Below, piece after piece: positions 57,226-64,000 of a stretch of 64,000 nt of DNA. Position 1 is the stretch's first letter, and each line of letters opens with the position of its first letter. The translations under genes were made by a program, and so were the position numbers. Source of the DNA: Linnemannia elongata (Eukaryota > Mortierellomycota > Mortierellomycetes > Mortierellales > Mortierellaceae); the NCBI GenBank assembly GCA_036320915.1, contig JAXBDG010000016.1, positions 1,364,001 through 1,428,000 on the forward strand. Direction: 5' to 3'. Under the pieces are notes generated by a model, which saw only the letters and a program-made list of their open reading frames with translations, searched no databases and had not been told where the DNA came from.

Positions 57226-57740
57226 TGGGGCAGCCAAGAGTTCATAGTGACGTTGCTTTTTGATCTTTCGATGTCAGCATTTCCTATCATATTGAAGCAG
57301 ATTTCAGTACGCTTTGGATTGTACACCCACTAACACGGAACAAGACCTAAGAAGGTTTAGACAGTCGTGAGATAGGCAAATTTTAGCCTACCGATGAAAT
57401 GTTGTTGCACTAGTAATTGAACTTAGTACGAGAGGAACCGTCCATTCGGATAATTGGTATCCGGGCCTACCGAGCAGGCAATGACCCGAAGCAATCGTCC
57501 GTTAGGTTATGGCTGAACTCTTCTAAATCAAACCCGCGCTAGAACGCGACGATTACCGCCTTTTCCGACTTAAGCTGAATACGAATAGATCCTCGGATCC
57601 TGAATCAAACTACAAGAGATTGATCTTGAAAAGTATAAAGGATTTATATGATAACGCTCCTGCTAATGGTAATTTCAAATATTGGAAGAGATAAAGCCAT
57701 TACGGAAGACTTTAGTTGAATGGGGTATTGTATTATGCCT
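57226..57740 (+). pseudogene. 28S rRNA 3'-domain fragment (copy C)
   Basis: The plus strand follows the large-subunit rRNA from AATAACTGGCCTGGGGCAGC through the sarcin-ricin loop, here intact as CTTAGTACGAGAGGAACCGT, to ACGCGACGATTACCGCC and GAATACGAATAGATCCTCGG. It ends near GGGGTATTGTAT, about 60 bases short of the rRNA 3' terminus. Part of the upstream sequence (about 57160-57225) also resembles rRNA. Many indels and substitutions elsewhere show that it is a pseudogene. Confidence 0.9.
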
Positions 57741-58811
57741 TTCAACCAACATGAGTAACCACTAGTCCAGTTGTCAGAGGGGTTTGCATGGATATAGAAC
57801 AAAAACGCTGTCCTGAGTAGCTGACCATTCGAGGTTTCGAGGCCAAAACGAAATATATATGAGAAATGCGCAATACGCAGTACCGCTAAAAAGATCGAGT
57901 CCTCTACTTCCATCAAACCGCTTCCACTGCCGAGGTCACTTCCAATGCCGACTCCACTTGGGTCAAGTCCCATTTATTTGGCATGTATTTTGTATGATTG
58001 TGTAAGTTCCATCGATTAGTATAGCTGCCCTCAATAGAAAAAAAAATACAAGTATCAAACGGTGAACGCGCCAAAGAACGTCTCTATATTGCAAGGTACT
58101 ACCGATTGATTCACCGAGGTATTATCTATATGCAACTTTTCTTGTTTTTTGCGATAGATAATGTGGCCAAAGAAGGAACGGTAGGATATTATTATGCTGT
58201 GTCAGGAAAAATTTACTACAAGGACAAAGTGTCATCGTGCCTTTCAAAGTCTCAAACACTTGAAAGAGAGCCTGTAGCACTGAAAGAAAAGAGTTTAATT
58301 GACGGGAGATGCTACGAAAGAACAAATGAAACGCGAACATATAACTAAAAGCAAAGAAAAATGCAAAGAAAACTCAAGAAAACAGAAATGAAAAAGGACT
58401 CGAAAGAAACTTGGTATCGGGAAAAGGGAACCACGAGATCCCTTGACTTGACCATGGAAAAAAAAATATCCATGGAAGATTGGAAAGATGTGGAAAAAAT
58501 ACACGTCTTTGTTGCTAAGAATGGAATGCCTGTACCTCGCCTGCTTTCCCTTAACCAAAGCCGGTTGGGGTTATTTGTTCAGGTGTCAGTGTGACAAGCG
58601 AGCAAACAACAGTCGTCCCTGACAACCTCTCTTTCGTCTCCTCATCGTTCAGCAAACGTCAGCGGCACTCACGACCCAAGGAGTCAAGAACCCCGAACTC
58701 TATAGATAGCACCTTTCTCCACCTCTACTATCCGAACCATCCCCTCAAACATCCCCTCTCCACCCTACTAAACCTCTCACTCATCTCCCTCTCCCTCGAC
58801 CAAAAAAAAAT
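57741..58811. other. Intergenic
   Basis: No supported gene. Small frames on both strands lack domains. The part at 58640-58811 is the 3' side of the following minus-strand gene. Confidence 0.4.
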
Positions 58812-61079
58812 TCACCGCGCAAACCGCTTCTGCCAGATCTTACACCGAATCGCCATATCTCCATCCTGAACTTGCTCCCTCGCCCACTGCCAATGCGTGG
58901 CATCCATAATCATATACGTCTGGCCCTGCCACTCAAACTCAATATCGATATAGTAGTTGGGTGGCAGTTTGAGGTTCCGACGGAGCATGATATGAATATC
59001 GTTGAGTGTGCTCTTCTTGATCAAGGGTCTCAACCTGCATGGCCACCTTCCTCCAATCCAGCACATCAGCGTATACTATTTGGACGAGGATTGAAGAAAA
59101 AAAATAATTTTTGGTTAGCATCCAAACCAACATAATGATACTTTAGACGTAGCCCTACAACAAGAGGCTTAAAAAAATCTTACGTGGACGGGCGGGCCGC
59201 CTTTGCGGGTGCAGACGCCATTACTACTACTGCTGCTGAGACTGGTTGTTGAGGACGAAGAGCTGAAGGTAGTCGAATGGGACAGACTGATACTAATATC
59301 ACTGATACTGGACGCGATGCTGGACCGGCGGTCATACCCGGCATCGCTCACACTCGACATGGACGTGTCCCAGAGAGAATCCTTGGGTAAATCGGTGGAA
59401 ATGGTCAGTGAGTGGCGCTTTGACCGGTAATGTGCATCAGTCTGTTCCATCAACATTGAAGGTCCTTGTGTCCGACTACGGCCACGATTCTGTTGCACGT
59501 GACCACCCGCTACGCCTTGGTTCTGGTTCTGGTTGGAGCATTGTTGTTGCTGTTGGAGGCGGTGAGAGTTGGACTGGGATGACACTGAAACCTTGACCGT
59601 CGCTGCCACAGTGCTTTCTGATGCTGGTTGAGACGACCGGGTCTCCAAAAGACTAGTCAGGTAGGTCTCAAGACGCCCATCACAACTCATGCGGCGGGCA
59701 TGGCGCCTACGAAGCGCGGAACAGATCGAAGGTGGCATAATGGGTGCAATGGGTTCCGGATCAAAATTTCCTGATGAAATGCATCTGCGCCTGCTAGAAA
59801 CCGGAGCCTGGAGGAGGGGCGCCTCCGAAACCGCTGTTGGTTGTGATACTAGGCTAATCGACGCCTGCTGAACGGTCACGGAGAGGGAGTTGGCAACATT
59901 ATGCTGACCCTGAGAAGTCGACATCAAAGGTTGCTGATAGTAGTGCTGGTGGTTGTGGTGGGAGTTCTTTTGCTGGTATGATGTCGAAAAGCGCCTCTGG
60001 TCCTTGCGTCTCTGTCCCGAGTTTCCATTACCACCACCCTGTTGATACCATTGTTGTTGTTGATGTTGGTAGTGCTGCCTGTTTTGTTGCTGTGGCTGTA
60101 GACTGTGCCGCCTGCCCTGCTGGTTCTTGCCTCTGGTTCCTTGATAAACCTGTTGCTGCTCCGCGAGTTGGGCTTCAGCACCATGAGAAAGGAACCCTCC
60201 TCCCCCGTACGCTAGTAAATCCCCAGAATCGGACTCTGACATTCGATGCTGGTAAAGACGCGAGTTGGTGACCCGTCCTCGACAGGTCGCAATACCTTGG
60301 ATGAGCGCGTTGCAAGCGCTGTCTTGATCCAGTGGATGGTTGCTTTGAGGGCACATACTGTGCTGAGCAAAGAACTGCAGACTCTGTTGTTGCTGTTGCT
60401 GATAGAGTTGTTGTTGGCAGGGGGTAAAGTGTGGGAGTTGGTAATTCTCCACTACTGGTGAAGGGGTGGGTGGTTTGGGATGGGTCATCAGCAGCAGCGC
60501 CATAATCGAGGCGCTGGCATCGTTGCTAATGCTGTTGGTACTGTTGCAATTATTGGATCCCAAGAAACGATCGCCATCCACGGTTCTACCGAGACCATCG
60601 CGTTTGTTCTTGGAGTCACCATCGTGAGCATCTTTGCTGAGTCTCTGTTGCTGCTGTTGTTGCTGTATCAGCAAGTCGGTCGTTGCATAGGTCAGAACTT
60701 GTTGTTGAGAGTGTAGGTGATGAGGCTGCGAGAAATGATCAGGTGTACCTCCTCCCGAAGAAGACAACCACACTGTATCCTCTGAGAGGGAAGGCGACAA
60801 CAACCCTAGAGGAGACATCTTTAGCGAACAGTCTGTCGAAGGCGAGCAAGAAACCTCCCGTCCTCCTCCTTCTCCGCAAGGTCTCGAGTTGTGGAGATGG
60901 TGATGGTGATGTGTTAGAGGTGAGGACAGTGCAGATGGAGATTCTGAGGACGAGATTAGGTCAGAAGGGAATCTTGCAAGAAGATCGTTGACCACCTTGG
61001 GCTCGACCAAGCGAGAGAGATAGAGGTCGATAGTCCGCACCCTGCCGAGTTCTCCGTTCGTTGGATCCTCGCATTTCAT
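58812..61079 (-). CDS. Gln/Ser-rich protein of unknown function
   Basis: Exons 61079-59184 and 59075-58812 (108-nt intron, GTAAG donor, ATAG acceptor) join in phase to 719 aa. The N-terminus (MKCEDPTNGELGRVRTIDLY, then LSRLVEPKVVNDLLARFP) looks like a short ordered region. A long disordered region with several poly-Gln runs (about residues 135-150, 225-240 and 345-365) and Ser runs follows. Basic clusters such as RRRHARRMSCDG and RSKRHSLTIS look like phosphorylation sites of basophilic kinases. The second exon encodes the most conserved-looking part (IKKSTLNDIHIMLRRNLKLP, DIEFEWQGQTYMIMD), perhaps a small alpha/beta fold. No family is recognised; a regulatory role is a guess from composition. 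Confidence 0.65.
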
Positions 61080-61604
61080 TTCACTCTTGTATGATAACCT
61101 CCATGAGACGCCCTATTGTGAGCAATAGCAGTTGAATAGAGCAAGAAAAGAAACAAAAAAGAAACTATTAGCAGACAGATCGTCTCTGCTACAAATAATA
61201 ACGAGCAAAAGGCAAGGACGAACAGGAATATTTTATTCCTTCCTTCCCGAAAGCCCATCTCATCATCCTCTTCCTCCATTCTCTTTCTGCTTTATCTCGC
61301 ACACACTAAGCATGCACTGTCGGTAGTTGTCGTTAGCCTGATGGTTTATGACAAATAAAACAACCATCACCACTTTTCCATCCTTTCCTCCCACTGCCTT
61401 GTTTCCTCATCATGAGCAACACACCGCTCACACACTGACTCCTTTTATCACAACCCCGTTCCATTGCCCCCGTCGCTTGCGAAGCACATCGCGTGTGAAG
61501 TGCCTGTCCTCCCCACCTCCAAAGGTATAATGAGAAAAAGTAAGGGGCCAGGGAATAAAGATAGGAACGCATCAAACTCATGCCCGCAAAAAACCACCAC
61601 GACT
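61080..61604. other. Intergenic between two minus-strand genes
   Basis: The plus strand is pyrimidine-rich near 61370-61520. This is presumably the promoter of the 719-aa gene and the 3' region of the next. No gene seen. Confidence 0.4.
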
Positions 61605-63002
61605 TCAATCTCTCCCTTTCAACTCGTCCGTAAGGTCCAGAAAACAATATTGTAGTTCATACTCATTGAGTTGACCCTGAAACAAGAAAAAAAAATAGGC
61701 ATTATTGACAAAGGATACAAACGAGCTGTTAAACAGTTGGTCCCTGTCATGTTCCCTTCTTATCCACACCAACTCTTGTTTTTCAGCACATGCTCCCCTT
61801 CCTTCGAGCCTTAGAGGGCCCAGAAATGTGGCTGAGGTAAAGATTCTACCTTTGTTCCTAATACTCACTCGGACCTACATCTCCTCCCCTTGCTCTCCCT
61901 ATCATCTTACTCCTCCTACCTTTCCTTGTCCTAATCAATACCTCATCTCGCGTCAACAACAACATCAACAAGAAGTGTTCTGTGAAGGGCCAGATTCCGA
62001 TGCGCCCAAAATGGGTTCTTTCTCCCTTTGTTTCTTTCCCCTCTTCTGTTTCCCTTTTTGAACCCTATTCCATCCTCCAATTCATCCGCCCTTTTTTCCC
62101 TCCCTTTTTTCCTGCTATCAATGCCTTCTTCCCTCTCTCCCTTGTATCATGTCCCTCGATTCAGGGTGATGCTGCTCATGTATCCTCACCTCATATGAAG
62201 AAAAGGCCGGATCGCAGATAGATATACGCAACAGTCGCGTCGAGACCGTGTAGGAAATCCTCTTGATCCAACGCTGGGGCAACTCCAAAGCAGGTCCTCC
62301 ACAGGCCAGGCATAGCCATGCGGTGATTGGTCGTCGCGAGGAGGAGAATCTTCGTCGTCTGATTTGTTGTTGTTGTTGCTGTTGTTGTTGTTGCTCCTCC
62401 GTTGAGCTGAAAGTGGAGGACCTGCGACGGTGGTGACGAGGGGGACTAGAAGATGGCGACGTGGTAGATACGGTAAAGGCAGTAGAAGATCCTTTGGATG
62501 ACGGAGGAGAATCCAAGTAAGATAAGCAGGACGTGGTAGAAGTCGCAGCTGAGACAGACAGAGCAGCAGAAGTAGTCGTGGTTGGAGAAGATCGCAACGA
62601 CCGTCGTACTGTTTGATGCAGCATAGTTTCGCCCGATCCACTTGTAGCTGAGAACTCCAATGGTTCAAATACCCTCCCTTCCTCCTCATTCCCACCTTCC
62701 ACTTCCTGTTGCTGCTCGAAAATGCAGACACAATAGTCCTTCTCTCGAGTGCTGGTCTTGAGCTGTCGGAAGGAGCCGATCTCTGCTCGGGTGAGATCAA
62801 GCTGCGCTAACAGCACTGTCGAATCATTTGTGATCGGTGTCACCATCGCCAACGACCCATCGTCTTTCCTTCCCTCATTCTCTTCCTGAAGAGGATTCAC
62901 TGCTTCTGCTCTGGGTGCCATTGCAGTTGATACTTTCATTGTTGGTTCTGCTTTGGTTGCGTTCAGGCCCACGTTGCCCTTCTTGTGCTGGATACTCGAC
63001 AT
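61605..63002 (-). CDS. Ser-rich protein with poly-Gln, unknown function
   Basis: Exon 1 is 63002-62190. An ideal donor (GAG|GTGAGG) and an acceptor (TTTCAG|GGT) at 61676 allow exon 2, 61676-61605, in phase, giving 294 aa. The intron would be 513 nt, longer than others here, so a missed middle exon or read-through to a stop at 62118 is possible. Residues about 90-100 (EKDYCVCIFEQ) look ordered. A Ser/Thr-rich stretch, a ten-Gln run (about 62369-62398) and basic RRRRFSSSRR follow. The tail WLCLACGGPALELPQRWIKR then RISICDPAFSSYE looks like a small conserved domain. No family is recognised. The composition resembles the neighbouring 719-aa protein. Confidence 0.55.
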
Positions 63003-64000
63003 TGTTTCACCCTGTTGGGATACATTGTCAGGAGACAGGGGGATGGTTTGTCATTCAAGATAGTAAGAAAGAGACCATGTCGGACAAATAGATTGGGATC
63101 GATTGGCACAACAACAGACGATATAACGATAGAGATAAAAGTAAAAAAAAATAAAAGGTTAATGGATCAGTTTTTGCGCTCATCCAATTCACTCCCACGC
63201 TCCGATTTTCGTGTTTGTTTCGCTTTTGGTTAGATGCTTTTCACCACCCATTCATTTCTCACCGTGTTCTTAGTACACTTTTGCTCATACCCCTTTTCGT
63301 TTTTCCCTCGCCATCTGATAAATCTATCTCCAACGTGCCCGATCCTTTCTCTCAAAATTACTTCTTCATTTCCCTCACAGAGCAACCTTCTTGTTTGAGA
63401 TCGTTTCTTTTGGTGTATTTTTTTTTACCTCTGTTCGTGGGGAAAGGGGAATAGAGGGTCAAAGAAAAAGGATCAAGGATTCGTACGAAATATAGACTGA
63501 AAGAAAGCAAGCGAAAGTAAGAGGAAGAAGAAGAGGAGACAAAGAGTCATTCAAAAATAAAGGAGTCAACAAAAATGCAAACAGTCAACAAGCGCACGTC
63601 GTTTTCATCTCTCCATAGGCCATTCTCTTTCTGTACCTATTAATTGAATGGATCGAGATCTGGTAGGTAATGACCCATCTTTGGTCAAATAAACAAAAAC
63701 CGGTTCCTCTCTTATGCTGTTCGCACTTTCTTGATACTTTTCTTCTCCATCATCTCCATCTTCGTTGAGCCTCATAGACACCTCCAGGTGAATTGTTAAT
63801 TTTTCACTGCACTGGTTCCACTCCTCCTGTGTGCCATGTTCTATTCCCCCTCAATTCTTTCTTTTCCTCTCGGCCTTACCCATCAACTGGTCTCCGTCAT
63901 ACCGTACAGACTTGTGAATATCAGTATCAAAAAGCGCGGTCATGGTCATGCTCACCACCTTCTCTTACTTTCATATTTTGTTGTCTTTTATTTCCTACTG
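63003..64000. other. Upstream region, no gene seen
   Basis: Promoter side of the minus-strand gene at 63002. It holds C/T-rich and A/G-rich patches and short frames without domains. A gene could begin beyond the window edge. Confidence 0.4.

Noticed and set aside
58106..58594. Two small plus-strand frames
   Set aside because: Lys/Glu-rich, no domain, no splice partners; AT-rich background.

Overview
The window looks like nuclear DNA of a filamentous fungus, most likely Mucoromycota/Mortierellomycota. I infer this from compact genes with introns of about 90-160 nt (GTAAG/GTATG donors), pyrimidine-rich promoters, Ser/Gln-rich regulatory-type proteins, fungal-type Crypton and Helitron transposons, a Crinkler-like fragment, an F-box/LRR-like gene and degenerate 28S rRNA pieces. 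It is a gene-poor, transposon-rich accessory region. No tRNA, CRISPR array or prokaryotic feature was seen.

Layout. 1-3.4 kb: a Ser/Thr-rich protein of unknown function behind a pyrimidine-rich leader. 6.2-7.4 kb: a pogo-like DNA transposon with matching terminal inverted repeats and TA flanks but only the C-terminal end of a DDE transposase. 7.7-12.4 kb: a 1532-aa sacsin-type Hsp90-like ATPase with a C-terminal BTB/POZ domain. 13.1-13.35 kb: an antisense 28S rRNA fragment. 13.9-15.5 kb: a membrane glycoprotein-like gene. 15,862-34,948: two complete Helitrons in perfect head-to-tail tandem (9,544 and 9,543 bp), each with a five-exon RepHel gene (about 1829 aa) and a two-exon accessory gene (about 698 aa). 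The pair sits between an A and a T, about 330 bp upstream of the membrane-protein gene. 36.7-40.6 kb: a four-exon Crypton-type tyrosine recombinase (1158 aa) with a GCR1_C-like C-terminus. 41.0-41.4 kb: a 356-bp MITE-like element. 42.2-46.0 kb: a four-exon gene that may encode a HeLo/MLKL-like four-helix-bundle protein. 46.8-47.1 kb: a broken Crinkler N-terminal fragment. 47.7-48.9 kb: a membrane protein with a 3CxxC zinc domain. 51.6-53.0 kb: an F-box-like/LRR protein with thirteen 28-residue repeats. 53.5-54.05 and 57.2-57.7 kb: two more 28S-derived fragments. 55.2-56.3 kb: a divergent 14-3-3-like protein. 58.8-63.0 kb: two Gln/Ser-rich proteins of unknown function.

Two themes stand out. 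First, at least four unrelated mobile-element classes (pogo, Helitron, Crypton, MITE) lie in 35 kb; the Helitron and Crypton proteins look intact. The Helitron dimer has a zero-spacer junction and differs between copies by one T in a homopolymer at the aligned segments compared, so it is a recent rolling-circle product or an assembly duplication. Second, the host genes lean toward recognition and cell-death-like families (HeLo/MLKL-like, LRR, Crinkler fragment, sacsin-BTB), as expected of fast-evolving fungal accessory DNA. Exon joins were set by reading splice signals and checking phase; none has transcript support.
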